64,000 bases of DNA, taken from JAXDAY01 sp034679345. Lineage in GTDB: Bacteria > Eisenbacteria > RBG-16-71-46 > CAIMUX01 > VGJL01. Location of the stretch: assembly GCA_034679345.1 (NCBI GenBank), contig JAXDAY010000028.1:186001-250000 (forward strand), in the 5' to 3' direction. A model generated the notes under the pieces. The model saw nothing but the letters and a program-made list of their open reading frames with translations. It made no database searches and was not told the origin of the DNA. Made by a program: the position numbers and the translations under genes. Each line of letters opens with the position of its first letter. Position 1 is the first letter of the stretch. Positions 23,155-31,747 of the stretch are shown here, one piece after another.

Positions 23155-24129
23155 TCAATCCGCCAGGCGGACGAAGCTCCAGCCGAAGCGCTCCGCCCCG
23201 ATTCTGGCCCGCACGAAATAGACGCCCGCGGGGACCGAGCGCCCGTCCGCGTCCCGCCCCTCCCAATCGAAGCTCGAGACCCTCCCCGCGCCGGATGGGA
23301 TCGGCCAGGATGCCAGCTCGCGGCCGTCGGCCGCATGGACCGAGAGCTCTCCGTTGCCGATCTCGGGATGCCGCAGCATGATTGTGACCGGACCGGCCGC
23401 CGGGTTGGGGGCGACCCGCAGCAGGGCCGGCGCGTCGCCGGCGAGCGGCGGCGACTCGACATCGCCCGGATCGAGATAGCTGATCCTCGGGTTATCCAGA
23501 CCGAGCTCCCACATCTGAAAGATGAAGAACATCTCCGGATCGCCGTAGAAAAAGCCGCACGAGGCGACGTCGGTGATGACGTCGTTCCAGTCGGGATCAT
23601 TCGGAGAGTTAGGCCCGAAGGGGATCGTGCGCCAGCCGGGCGGCAGGGAGGTGGCGTTCGAGGGCACATCGAAGTCGTAGGATTTCCACCCCTCGCCCGG
23701 AAGCGGGATGTTCGACCCCATCGTGTAGGCTGCCCAGTCGTCGTCGGGATCGAAGGGCGTGCCGTTCTCGGAGATGAACATCAGCGTCAGGGGCCGGCCC
23801 TCGGCGGAGAAGTCGACATGGAGGGTGATGAGGTCGACTCCGATCTCGCTCACGCCGGCGGCGCGCAAGTCTCCGGAGAAGATCGAGGGGAGAGTCGTGC
23901 CCGGGTGAGGAGCGAACGTGTCGAGATCGGTGGTGTGCAAATGCGCGCCCGGGTTCCCTCCGGTCGCGCGGATCTGCTCATTGGGGCCGTGAAAGCTCCA
24001 TCCTCCGGTGTTGCTCCCGCCCTCGAACGTCTCGACAAACTCCGTGGCGGCGGCCGGAAGGGCCGCCGCGAGCAGAAGAAGTACGACGCCGTGAGCGCCG
24101 AATAGCGCGCGCATGTCGATTCGATGCAT
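23155..24129 (-). CDS. Exported protein with beta-sandwich domain and C-terminal FlgD-Ig-like tag
   Basis: The ATG at 24127-24129 follows AGGAGGGCTTGGAC and gives 324 residues; the longer frame upstream lacks a ribosome binding site. A signal peptide (VVLLLLAAALPAAA) precedes a domain starting FVETFEGGSNTGGWSFHG, which resembles the N-terminal strand of carbohydrate-binding-like laminin-G sandwiches found in this class of exoproteins. The tag is VAPNPAAGPVTIML to AGVYFVRARIG. The gene converges on the pgs operon with only 13 bases between the stops. The function is unknown; a binding protein for surface polymer is one option. Confidence 0.75.
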   Translation of the reverse strand: MHRIDMRALFGAHGVVLLLLAAALPAAATEFVETFEGGSNTGGWSFHGPNEQIRATGGNPGAHLHTTDLDTFAPHPGTTLPSIFSGDLRAAGVSEIGVDLITLHVDFSAEGRPLTLMFISENGTPFDPDDDWAAYTMGSNIPLPGEGWKSYDFDVPSNATSLPPGWRTIPFGPNSPNDPDWNDVITDVASCGFFYGDPEMFFIFQMWELGLDNPRISYLDPGDVESPPLAGDAPALLRVAPNPAAGPVTIMLRHPEIGNGELSVHAADGRELASWPIPSGAGRVSSFDWEGRDADGRSVPAGVYFVRARIGAERFGWSFVRLAD

Positions 24130-24203
24130 GTCCAAGCCCTCCTGGGTGGCGCGGCCGGCTATCTTCACGATCTCCCGGCAGGGGTCTGAACCCCGGCGGT
24201 AGA

Positions 24204-24233
24204 ATTCTCGCCCTTGGAGATGCCCGACGTCAA
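24204..24233 (-). promoter_or_regulatory. Possible promoter of the tagged exoprotein gene
   Basis: Read on the minus strand: -35 TTGACG (24228-24233), an 18-bp spacer, and -10 GAGAAT (24204-24209), about 75 bases upstream of the ATG at 24129. Confidence 0.35.
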
Positions 24234-24316
24234 GCTCGCCCGCCCGGCCTCCCGGGATCGATGCGAACGCGCGACCGATCGACCTCGATTCGCCGGTCAC
24301 GCCGGGCTAGAATCCG

Positions 24317-26056
24317 GTGGAGTCGATTTCGCGGTTCCAGGAGGCGATCGACACTGTGAAAGCTCACCTCAAGCCGGGCCGGTCGGGCGACGACTTCAGG
24401 AGCCTCGTCCGCGGACTGATGCTCGCGGCGAATCAGGGATTCCCGCTCGCGTCATTCCTTGACTGCGTGACCGCGCGGTTCCTCGGGGCCTTGGGGAATG
24501 GCGGCGTCGCGATCCACCTCGAGGGATGGGCGCCGTCGATCCGTTACCACGCCCGTCGCGGCCACTCGACCCCCTTTCGCTTCGAGACAGAACGGCGGGC
24601 CGATCCACCGGGAGTCGATGGGTACGACTCGACTCCTCCGTCGATCCTCTGGAAGGCGCTCTGCGAGGATATCCCGAGCGGATTGGAGGATCACGTCACC
24701 CCGCGCGGGACCTTCTGGACCCCAGACATCGGGAGGATGAAGCCGATCGACCTCGGCGCGGCCGGCCCCGTCGAGCTCGCCGCGTGGGGAGTCCGGGAGT
24801 CGTTTCGATCCCTCATCTTGGTTCCCTTGCGGGTCGAGGGCCGCCGGCTCGGCCTGTTGCAGCTGACCTGCGATCCCGACACAACCTTCAGCATCGTCGA
24901 TGTTCGGTTCTTCGAGGATGCCGCCGAGGTCCTCGGCCTCGTGCTGACGCATCAGCAGGTCCAGAGCCTCGCGCAGGAACGGGTCAAGGAACTCACCTGC
25001 CTCTATGGAATCGCGAAGGTCGCCGAATCGACCGATCTCGACCTCGCCGCCCGCCTGCGCGCGATCGCGGAGCTCCTCCCGCCGGGCTGGCAGTACCCAG
25101 ACGTCTGCGAGGCGCGGATCGCCTTCGACGGCGCCGCTCACGCGACAGCGGGCTTTCGGAAAACCGCGTGGATCCAGTCCGCTCCGATACTCGTGGGCGG
25201 CCGGCCTCGGGGCCGGGTCGAGATCGTCTACACCGAGCCGCGGCCCGAACTCGTGGAGGGACCTTTCCTCGCCGAGGAGAGGAATCTCATCGACGAGGTG
25301 GCGCGGGGAATCGGACTGATCGTCGAGAGAACGCAGGCGGAGGAGGAGAAAGCGCGCCTCCACGAGCAGCTCCTGCACGCGGACCGTCTGGCCACGATCG
25401 GAAAGCTGGCTGCCGGCATCGCCCATGAGCTGAGCGAGCCGCTCGGGGCGATCCTGGGCTTCGCGCAACTGGCCGGCACGGTTCCGGATCTGCCGCCGCA
25501 GACACGGCAGGATCTGGAGAAGATCGTGCAGGCCTCGCTGCGAGCGCGAGAGATCATCAAGAAGCTCCTCTTTTTCGGGCGGCAGACTCCGCCCGCACGC
25601 GCCCCGATCGACCTGAACCGCGTGGTGCGCGACGGCCTGACGATTCTCGAGCCCCGCTTCGACGCAGCGCGGATCCAGCTCACACTCGAGCTCGCCGCTG
25701 AGCTGCCGACCCTCATCGCCGATCCGGGGCAGATCGCGCAGGTCGTGGTCAATCTCGTGCTGAACTCGATCCAGGCGATGCCCGCGGGGGGCACGATTGT
25801 CGTCTCCACCTCCGCGGAGGGCGATCGCGTCTGCCTCACCGTGGCCGACACGGGGATCGGCATGCCGAAGGAGATCCTCGCGCAGATCTTCGAGCCGTTC
25901 TTCTCGACCAAGGAGGTCGGGCAGGGGACCGGATTGGGGCTTGCGGTCGTGCATGGGATCGTGAGCTCCCATGGGGGTAGTATCGAGGTTACGAGCGAAC
26001 CGGGCCGCGGCTCGAGATTCGAGGTACGGCTGCCGGTTCACCGGGGGGTGGGATGA
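24317..26056 (+). CDS. GAF-domain sensor histidine kinase
   Basis: 579 residues from the GTG at 24317. A second GTG at 24356 has AGGAGG upstream and is an equally possible start. There is no membrane segment, so it is a soluble sensor. Residues 40-215 form a GAF-like domain (SFRSLILVPLRVEGRRLGLL). 225-335 look like a second, weaker GAF. A HisKA domain follows with the phosphoacceptor His370 in GKLAAGIAHELSEPLG. The HATPase has an N box (VVNLVLNSIQAM), G1 (DTGIGMP) and G2 (GTGLGLAVVHGIV). It belongs to the NtrB-like soluble kinases. It is coupled by an ATGA overlap to the NtrC-like regulator downstream, its obvious partner. The signal is unknown. Confidence 0.88.
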   Translation: MESISRFQEAIDTVKAHLKPGRSGDDFRSLVRGLMLAANQGFPLASFLDCVTARFLGALGNGGVAIHLEGWAPSIRYHARRGHSTPFRFETERRADPPGVDGYDSTPPSILWKALCEDIPSGLEDHVTPRGTFWTPDIGRMKPIDLGAAGPVELAAWGVRESFRSLILVPLRVEGRRLGLLQLTCDPDTTFSIVDVRFFEDAAEVLGLVLTHQQVQSLAQERVKELTCLYGIAKVAESTDLDLAARLRAIAELLPPGWQYPDVCEARIAFDGAAHATAGFRKTAWIQSAPILVGGRPRGRVEIVYTEPRPELVEGPFLAEERNLIDEVARGIGLIVERTQAEEEKARLHEQLLHADRLATIGKLAAGIAHELSEPLGAILGFAQLAGTVPDLPPQTRQDLEKIVQASLRAREIIKKLLFFGRQTPPARAPIDLNRVVRDGLTILEPRFDAARIQLTLELAAELPTLIADPGQIAQVVVNLVLNSIQAMPAGGTIVVSTSAEGDRVCLTVADTGIGMPKEILAQIFEPFFSTKEVGQGTGLGLAVVHGIVSSHGGSIEVTSEPGRGSRFEVRLPVHRGVG

Positions 26057-27312
26057 AGGCAACCGATCCTCATCAGGCGATCCTGGTCGTCGACGACTCG
26101 ATCGATACGCTCGAGGTCCTGCGACGCAATCTCGAGGGTTCCGGCTATCGAGTCTTCTGCGCGGGAGGGGTCCCGCAGGCCCTCGCAACCCTCGACAAGG
26201 AACGGATCGACGTCGTGGTCACCGATCTCAAGATGCCCGGCATCTCGGGTCTCGAGCTGATCCGCCACGTCCGGAGCAACGAGAAGGATGTCGAGGTCCT
26301 CATGATCACCGCTTACCCGTCGGTGGAGGGAGCGGTGGAGGCGATGAAGACCGGCGCGGCCGATTACCTGTCGAAGCCATTCACGATGACGGAGCTCGCC
26401 GCGGCGGTGGAGAAGGTGCTGGAGCGCCGCGCGGCGCGGCGGCTCGTGGACGGAGCGGGCGAACATGATCAGATGGAGGTCACGGGCCCCTGCGGGATGA
26501 TCGGGGTGTCGGCATCGATGCTCGATGTCTTCCGGGCGATCCGCCGCCAGGCGGCTCTCGCATCGCCCATCGTGATTCGTGGAGAGGCGGGGACGGGTCG
26601 AACGACCGCAGCCCGCGCGATCCACGAGACCGGCAAGGGAGCAGGGCGACCGTTCCACCGCATCGACGGCGCCGCGGCGGCCGCTTGGATTCCCGATGGC
26701 TCCGACGGGACGCTGCTCGTCTCCGAGATCGACCGCCTGCCCAGGGAGGGCCAGCGGCGCCTGCTCGCGCGGATCGAGTCGACGTCCTGTCCGAGGATCA
26801 TCGCGACGGCGATGCTCGACATCGGCGATCTGGTGGAACGCGGGCTCTTCCTCGACGCGCTCCGCCGGAGGCTCCGGGCCTCCGAGATCGACATGCCCGC
26901 CCTGAGGGAACGACGGGAGGACATCCCGCACCTCGTGCGGGGCTTCCTCCGGCAGGCGGCGGCCGAGACGGGTCAGCCCCGGCCCGAGCCCTCGGGTCCG
27001 GCGTTGGAGGCGCTCATGGCGTATGCGTGGCCGGGCAATGTCGCGGAGCTCTGGACGACGATTCGCGCCCTCGTGGCAGGCGCGCATAGCGATCGGATCG
27101 AGGTCCCCGACCTGCCGTCTTCGATGCGGTTCTCCGCTTGGGCCGGAGTGCCGCCGGATCGCCCGCTCGAGGAAGTCGAACTCGCCTATGTCCGGGAGGT
27201 GCTCGCCTCGGTGGACGGCAATCGAACGCGCGCCGCGGAGATCCTGGGAATCGACCGCAAGACCCTGCGCGAGAAGTTGCGCAAGTCAGAACGACGGCTC
27301 AAGGCAGATTGA
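26053..27312 (+). CDS. NtrC-like response regulator with degenerate AAA core
   Basis: 419 residues in the NtrC order. The receiver has acidic residues D14 and D15, phosphoacceptor D58 in VVTDLKMPG, and a Lys108 in LSKPF. An AAA domain (about 145-375) and a Fis-type helix-turn-helix (RTRAAEILGIDRKTLREKLR) follow. The ATPase core is abnormal. Walker A reads GEAGTGRT (177-184), with Arg in place of the invariant Lys. The roughly 30 residues that normally hold the sigma-54 contact loop GAFTGA are absent: FHRIDGAAAAAWIPDGSDGT runs straight to LLVSEID. It can probably neither hydrolyse ATP normally nor activate sigma-54, and may act as a conventional DNA-binding activator or repressor. It is coupled to the kinase by a 4-bp overlap. 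Confidence 0.88.
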   Translation: MKATDPHQAILVVDDSIDTLEVLRRNLEGSGYRVFCAGGVPQALATLDKERIDVVVTDLKMPGISGLELIRHVRSNEKDVEVLMITAYPSVEGAVEAMKTGAADYLSKPFTMTELAAAVEKVLERRAARRLVDGAGEHDQMEVTGPCGMIGVSASMLDVFRAIRRQAALASPIVIRGEAGTGRTTAARAIHETGKGAGRPFHRIDGAAAAAWIPDGSDGTLLVSEIDRLPREGQRRLLARIESTSCPRIIATAMLDIGDLVERGLFLDALRRRLRASEIDMPALRERREDIPHLVRGFLRQAAAETGQPRPEPSGPALEALMAYAWPGNVAELWTTIRALVAGAHSDRIEVPDLPSSMRFSAWAGVPPDRPLEEVELAYVREVLASVDGNRTRAAEILGIDRKTLREKLRKSERRLKAD

Positions 27313-28729
27313 GGACGAGCAGCCGCAGCTCGGTCATCTCCTCGATGGCGTAGCGGACCCCCTCGCGGCCGAAGCCCGATCGCTTGACCCCGCCGTAGGG
27401 CATGTGATCGATGCGCCAGGTCGGCATCTCGTTGATGAGAACCCCTCCGACTTCGAGATCGCGGAAGGCGCGGAATGCGTGATCGAGATCGTGCGTGAAG
27501 ACCCCCGCCTGGAGGCCGTACTCCGAGTCGTTCACCTTGGAGAGCGCCTCGTCGAACTCCTTGAAGGTGTCGAGGACCGCGACCGGCCCGAAGACTTCCT
27601 GGCAGGAGATCCGCATCCTCGGATCGACGCGGCGCAGGAGCGTCGGCTCGATGATGTTGCCGGACCTGCGACCGCCGGCCAGGATCTCGGCGCCCGATTC
27701 GCGCGCCTCGCCGATCCACGCCATCACGCGGTCGGCCTCCTCGCTTCGGATCAACGGCCCCACGATCGTCTCCTCCAGGCTCGGATCGCCGAATGGAACT
27801 TTCTCGCGCGCATAGGCGACGAATCCCTCGACGAAGGCTTCCTCCACCTCTTCGGGCACGAGGATCCGTTGCACCGAGATGCAGCTCTGCCCGGCGTAGG
27901 CGTAGGCCGCGATCGCTATCCTCGGAATCTGCGGGAGAGGATCCACCCCGCGATCGAAGACCACCGCGGCGTTGCCACCCAGCTCGAGGGTCACCTTTCG
28001 ATCGCCCGCCTGCTTCTTGAGGGGCCATCCGACGTGGGGGCTTCCGGTGAAGGTGACCATCCGGATCCGTGGATCCTCGACCATCGCTCCCGCGAGCTGA
28101 ACGGGGCAGGGCACGACGTTCAGAAGGCCGGCGGCGAGGTTCGCCTCCTCCGCGATCTCGGCAAGGAGGAGCGCGGTGAGCGGCGTCTGTGAGGAGGGAC
28201 GCAAGACGACGCTACAACCGGCCGCGATGGCCGGGCCCACCTTGTGCGCGACTAGATTCAGCGGAAAGTTGAAGGGCGTGATCGCGAGCACGGGGCCGAT
28301 CGGCACGCGCCTGGTGATTCCCATGTGCCCCGTCCCGGCGGGGGTGACATCCAGCGGCAGAAGCTGCCCGTCGATACGCTTCGCCTCCTCGGAGGACCAG
28401 CTCAAGGTGTGCAAGCTTCGCTCGACTTCGACGCGAGCGAGGCGGATCGGCTTGCCCGCTTCGCCGCAGATCGCCTGCGCGAGATCCTCGGCCCGCCGCT
28501 CCAGGATCCGGCAGATCGCCTGCAGCGCGGCCGCTCGGACGGCGGGCGGATCGTTGCGGTGGGCGAGAAACGCGCGCTCGGCCGAGCGAATCGCCTCATC
28601 CACCTCTCGCTCTCCTGCGCGGTGGTGGCGACCGACGATGCCATTGTCGAAAGGGCTTCGGATCTCCGTGGTGTCCGCGCCGTCGATCCAGCGGCCGTCG
28701 ACGAAGAGACGCGCCGTCTTCATCCTCAT
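27299..28729 (-). CDS. NAD(P)-dependent aldehyde dehydrogenase
   Basis: A 476-residue ALDH-superfamily enzyme, the usual length. The ATG follows GGGAGGCAG. Catalytic residues are visible: Asn154 in TPFNFPLNL, Glu249 in TLELGGNA, and nucleophile Cys283 in AGQSCISVQRI. The CISVQRI context is seen in lactaldehyde, sulfoacetaldehyde and related branches, so the exact substrate is open. It starts 40 bases after the tldE stop and may be the third gene of that operon. Its last 14 bases overlap the convergent regulator gene. Confidence 0.88.
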   Translation of the reverse strand: MRMKTARLFVDGRWIDGADTTEIRSPFDNGIVGRHHRAGEREVDEAIRSAERAFLAHRNDPPAVRAAALQAICRILERRAEDLAQAICGEAGKPIRLARVEVERSLHTLSWSSEEAKRIDGQLLPLDVTPAGTGHMGITRRVPIGPVLAITPFNFPLNLVAHKVGPAIAAGCSVVLRPSSQTPLTALLLAEIAEEANLAAGLLNVVPCPVQLAGAMVEDPRIRMVTFTGSPHVGWPLKKQAGDRKVTLELGGNAAVVFDRGVDPLPQIPRIAIAAYAYAGQSCISVQRILVPEEVEEAFVEGFVAYAREKVPFGDPSLEETIVGPLIRSEEADRVMAWIGEARESGAEILAGGRRSGNIIEPTLLRRVDPRMRISCQEVFGPVAVLDTFKEFDEALSKVNDSEYGLQAGVFTHDLDHAFRAFRDLEVGGVLINEMPTWRIDHMPYGGVKRSGFGREGVRYAIEEMTELRLLVLNLP

Positions 28730-28769
28730 CTGCCTCCCCTCCCCTCGCGCGATGCGTAGGCTCCGCGGC

Positions 28770-30128
28770 TCACACGCCGGACACAGTCATCGAGGCCACG
28801 CGGAAGGTCGGGGTCTGGATCGATCCTTCCCAGATCAGATCCCCGGCAACGGCATCGATGCTCCCGAGGATCTCCTCGATCGTGCCGGCGATCGTGACAC
28901 GCGCGACCGAGCGAGTCGGCTTGCCCTTCTCGATCCAGAGACCCGAGGCGGCGCTCGAGAACCTCGGATTCGAGGGATCGAGGCCGACCCACCATCCCGA
29001 GAGTCCCCAGACCCAGAACCCTTCTTCGACTCCAGAGAGGATCCCCTCGACCGTGGAGCTGCCCGGCATCATGAAGAGGTTCGTGGGGGCGATCTGTGGA
29101 AGCGCCTCGTAGCCGTCGCGGTGCGCGTTTCCGGTCGATGCGAGGCCCAGGCGCTTCGCGGAGGCGAGATCGAGCAAGCTCCCACGGACTCCTCCGGCCT
29201 CGACGAGGACCGTGCGTGTCGAGTCGACCCCTTCGCCGTCGAAGGGCGCGCGTCCAGGGCCTCGGGCCTCGCGCGCGTCGTCGACGATCGTCACCAGGGG
29301 GGAGCCCAGCGGCGTCTCGCCGCGATCGGCGAGCCAGGAGCGCCCACGGCTCAGGTTCTCGCCGTTCATCGCCTGCGCGAGGTGGATGAGAAGGGTCCAG
29401 CCCACGTCTCTCGAGAAGACGACCGGGTAGTTTCCCGTGGGAACGGGCCGACCGCCCAGAAGACGGATCGCGCGCTCCCCGGCGCGCCGGCCGAGGGCGC
29501 CGGGATCGGGGAGATCCATGAAGCGGACGGCGTCGATCCCGACCTCGCCCGGCTGCATCTCCCCCGCCTCCTCCGCAATCACCTGAACCCCGACGCTGAT
29601 GTGAGAGCGCCTGCTATGGCGAAAGAGCCCGTTCGTGTTTCCCATCCAGTAGCCGCCGAGATCCTCGTTGTAGGAAGCTCCCTCGGTCCGGCGGATCTTC
29701 GGGTCGAAACCCCGCGCCACCGCTTCGGCCGCCTGTGCCCACTGCTCCTTCTCGCCGAGCGGCACATTCTCGAGCGCGGCGTCGTAGAGCTCGAGCGACT
29801 CGCCCTCGTCGCTGCCGTCACCCGGTCCGGCGGGGGCCGCGAGGACGAGATCCTCCCGCGGAGATCCCGCTCGCGCGAGGTCGCAGGCCGTCTCGACCGC
29901 CTTCATGACGCGGCCGAGGTCGGCGGCGCTCGTGTGGACGAAGCCAAGCCGGCCGCCGAGCATCGCCCGAATTCCGACTCCCAGGACTTCCGCCCGGGTG
30001 ACCTCCTCGAGCCGCCCCTCGCGGATCTGCAGATGCATCGAGCGCCGGTGCTCCAGATACGCGTCGCCGGAGGCTCCGGCCGCGCGCAGGGCGTCGAGAA
30101 TCGAATCGACCAGCTTCCTCTCGTCCAT
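28770..30128 (-). CDS. pmbA: TldE/PmbA-type protease subunit
   Basis: A 452-residue TldE/PmbA homologue; the E. coli protein is about 450. The start ATG at 30126-30128 follows TAGGAGGAGCCGCG. The N-terminal SGDAYLEHRRSMHLQIREGR and the C-terminal GNAHRDGYEALPQIAPTNLF and MMPGSS stretches are typical. TldE lacks the zinc motif and forms a heterodimer with TldD to cleave unfolded or modified peptides. It lies 11 bases downstream of the tldD stop. Unlike its TldD partner here, it has no export signal. Confidence 0.88.
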   Translation of the reverse strand: MDERKLVDSILDALRAAGASGDAYLEHRRSMHLQIREGRLEEVTRAEVLGVGIRAMLGGRLGFVHTSAADLGRVMKAVETACDLARAGSPREDLVLAAPAGPGDGSDEGESLELYDAALENVPLGEKEQWAQAAEAVARGFDPKIRRTEGASYNEDLGGYWMGNTNGLFRHSRRSHISVGVQVIAEEAGEMQPGEVGIDAVRFMDLPDPGALGRRAGERAIRLLGGRPVPTGNYPVVFSRDVGWTLLIHLAQAMNGENLSRGRSWLADRGETPLGSPLVTIVDDAREARGPGRAPFDGEGVDSTRTVLVEAGGVRGSLLDLASAKRLGLASTGNAHRDGYEALPQIAPTNLFMMPGSSTVEGILSGVEEGFWVWGLSGWWVGLDPSNPRFSSAASGLWIEKGKPTRSVARVTIAGTIEEILGSIDAVAGDLIWEGSIQTPTFRVASMTVSGV

Positions 30129-30139
30129 CGCGGCTCCTC

Positions 30140-31654
30140 CTACTCCGTCCCGCCCACGGTCATCGACGAGATCCTCAATGTCGGCGCTCCCGAGGTCACC
30201 GGCACCCATTGCCCCTTCCCGCACGTGCCGTTCCAGAAGACGAGATCGGGACCGACGAGATCGATGCGGTTCATGATCTCGGGCCCATTGCCGACGAGAT
30301 TCGCTCCACGCACAGGTGTCGTGATCTTCCCGTCCTCGATCTTGTACCCTTCGAGGACGCCGAATGTGAAGTTGCCGCTCGTCGTGTCGACCTCGCCGCC
30401 TCCGAGAGAGCGCGCGAAGAGCCCGTTCTTCGTCTCCCGGATGATCCCATCCACGTCGTCTTCGCCCTGATAGAGGTAGGTATTGCTCATCCGGACCATC
30501 GGGGGGAAGCGGTACGACTGCCGGCGTCCGTTGCCCGTGCGAATCGTGTCGAGGTTCTGCGCGCTGATCCGATCGGTGAGGAAGCCGCGGAGGATCCCCT
30601 TCTCGATCAGGATGTTCTGCCGGGGAGGCGTGCCCTCGTCGTCGATGTTGTAGGAGCCGCGGAGATCGACCATTCCGCCCCAGTCGATGATCGAGACGCG
30701 GCTTGATCCGACGCGCTGCCCGATCTTGCCGCTGTAGAATGAGACGCCACGGCTGACGAGGTCTCCCTCAAGCCCGTGGCCCACCGCCTCGTGGAAGAGC
30801 ACCCCGCCTCCTGCCCCCAGAACGACCGGCATTTCGCCCGAGGGCGGATCGGCGGCATCGAGCATCACGACCGCCATGCGGGCCGCCTCGCGAGCCGTCT
30901 TGCCCGCCGCGTCTTCGTCCATCTGCTCCGCCCCCTTGCGGAAGCTCGTCCTCTCCAGCCCGGTCGAGTGGCGCCCGTCGCGCGCGGCGTTGACATTGAC
31001 CCGCAGGCTGAGGAGCGGCGCACGATCCTCGATCCAGAGACCATCCGAGTTGATGACTCCGCTGCGGAGCATCTCGTCGTTCAGCTCGACGACCACCTGC
31101 CGGATCGCCGGATCGTAGATTCTCGCCGCCTCGTCCGCCCGCGCGAGCCAGGTGGCGCGCTCGTCGGCTTCCACCTCGTCGAAGGGCCGCAAGTAGCGGA
31201 TCACATTGACCGGGTGATCGAGGCGAAAGCCCCGCACTCCCTCGGCCGGCGAGACGGAGGAGGCGATCGCCGCGGCGCTTCGAGCCGCGTCCAGAAGCGG
31301 GGCCTCCTCGAAGGAGTCAGCGTACGCGTACCCGAAGCGATCGCCGAGAACCGCGCGCACGCCGCATCCGGAGTAGATCCCCTGGGAGACCGATTCGATC
31401 GCGGAGTCGATCAAGCGCATGCTGGTCACGACACGGGTCTCGAGGAAGATCTCGGAGAATCCGGCGCCGCGCGCTCGCGCCTCCGCGAGGACGCGTGAGG
31501 CGAGGGTGGCGCTCATCGGGAACATGCTCGTCGCATCCTGAGCTTGCGCCGGCGAGATCCAGCGATCGAGCGGTTGCACGAACGTCGCGGCGGCGGCGCC
31601 GCCGATCACGCCGAGGAATCGGCGGCGTCCGAGTCGAGGATTCCAATCCGTCAT
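30140..31654 (-). CDS. tldD: TldD-type metalloprotease subunit with Tat signal
   Basis: 504 residues from the ATG at 31652-31654. The zinc motif is HEAVGH (H288, E289, H293) in VLFHEAVGHGLEGDLVSRG, the HExxxH signature of TldD. Other family stretches are YNIDDEGTPPRQNILIEKG, GFLTDRISAQNL and GRRQSYRFPPMVRMSNTYL. The N-terminus carries a twin-arginine signal (GRRRFLGVIGGAAAATF) ending near AQAQD at residue 40. Classical TldD is cytosolic, so the Tat leader implies a folded, metal-loaded enzyme exported to the periplasm. It is the first gene of a tldD-tldE-ALDH set. Confidence 0.9.
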   Translation of the reverse strand: MTDWNPRLGRRRFLGVIGGAAAATFVQPLDRWISPAQAQDATSMFPMSATLASRVLAEARARGAGFSEIFLETRVVTSMRLIDSAIESVSQGIYSGCGVRAVLGDRFGYAYADSFEEAPLLDAARSAAAIASSVSPAEGVRGFRLDHPVNVIRYLRPFDEVEADERATWLARADEAARIYDPAIRQVVVELNDEMLRSGVINSDGLWIEDRAPLLSLRVNVNAARDGRHSTGLERTSFRKGAEQMDEDAAGKTAREAARMAVVMLDAADPPSGEMPVVLGAGGGVLFHEAVGHGLEGDLVSRGVSFYSGKIGQRVGSSRVSIIDWGGMVDLRGSYNIDDEGTPPRQNILIEKGILRGFLTDRISAQNLDTIRTGNGRRQSYRFPPMVRMSNTYLYQGEDDVDGIIRETKNGLFARSLGGGEVDTTSGNFTFGVLEGYKIEDGKITTPVRGANLVGNGPEIMNRIDLVGPDLVFWNGTCGKGQWVPVTSGAPTLRISSMTVGGTE

Positions 31655-31747
31655 GGCCACCCCCTTGTGAACCGGCAACGAGGGGGAGGTTAGCAGAGGA
31701 AGCGTAGCGTGGATACGGGGGCGCGAAGCGCGCCCGCGCCGGGCGGG

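Noticed and set aside
28176..30470. 764-codon plus-strand frame opposite the aldehyde dehydrogenase and tldE
   Set aside because: Composition typical of a GC-rich antisense frame; both opposite genes are clear family members.
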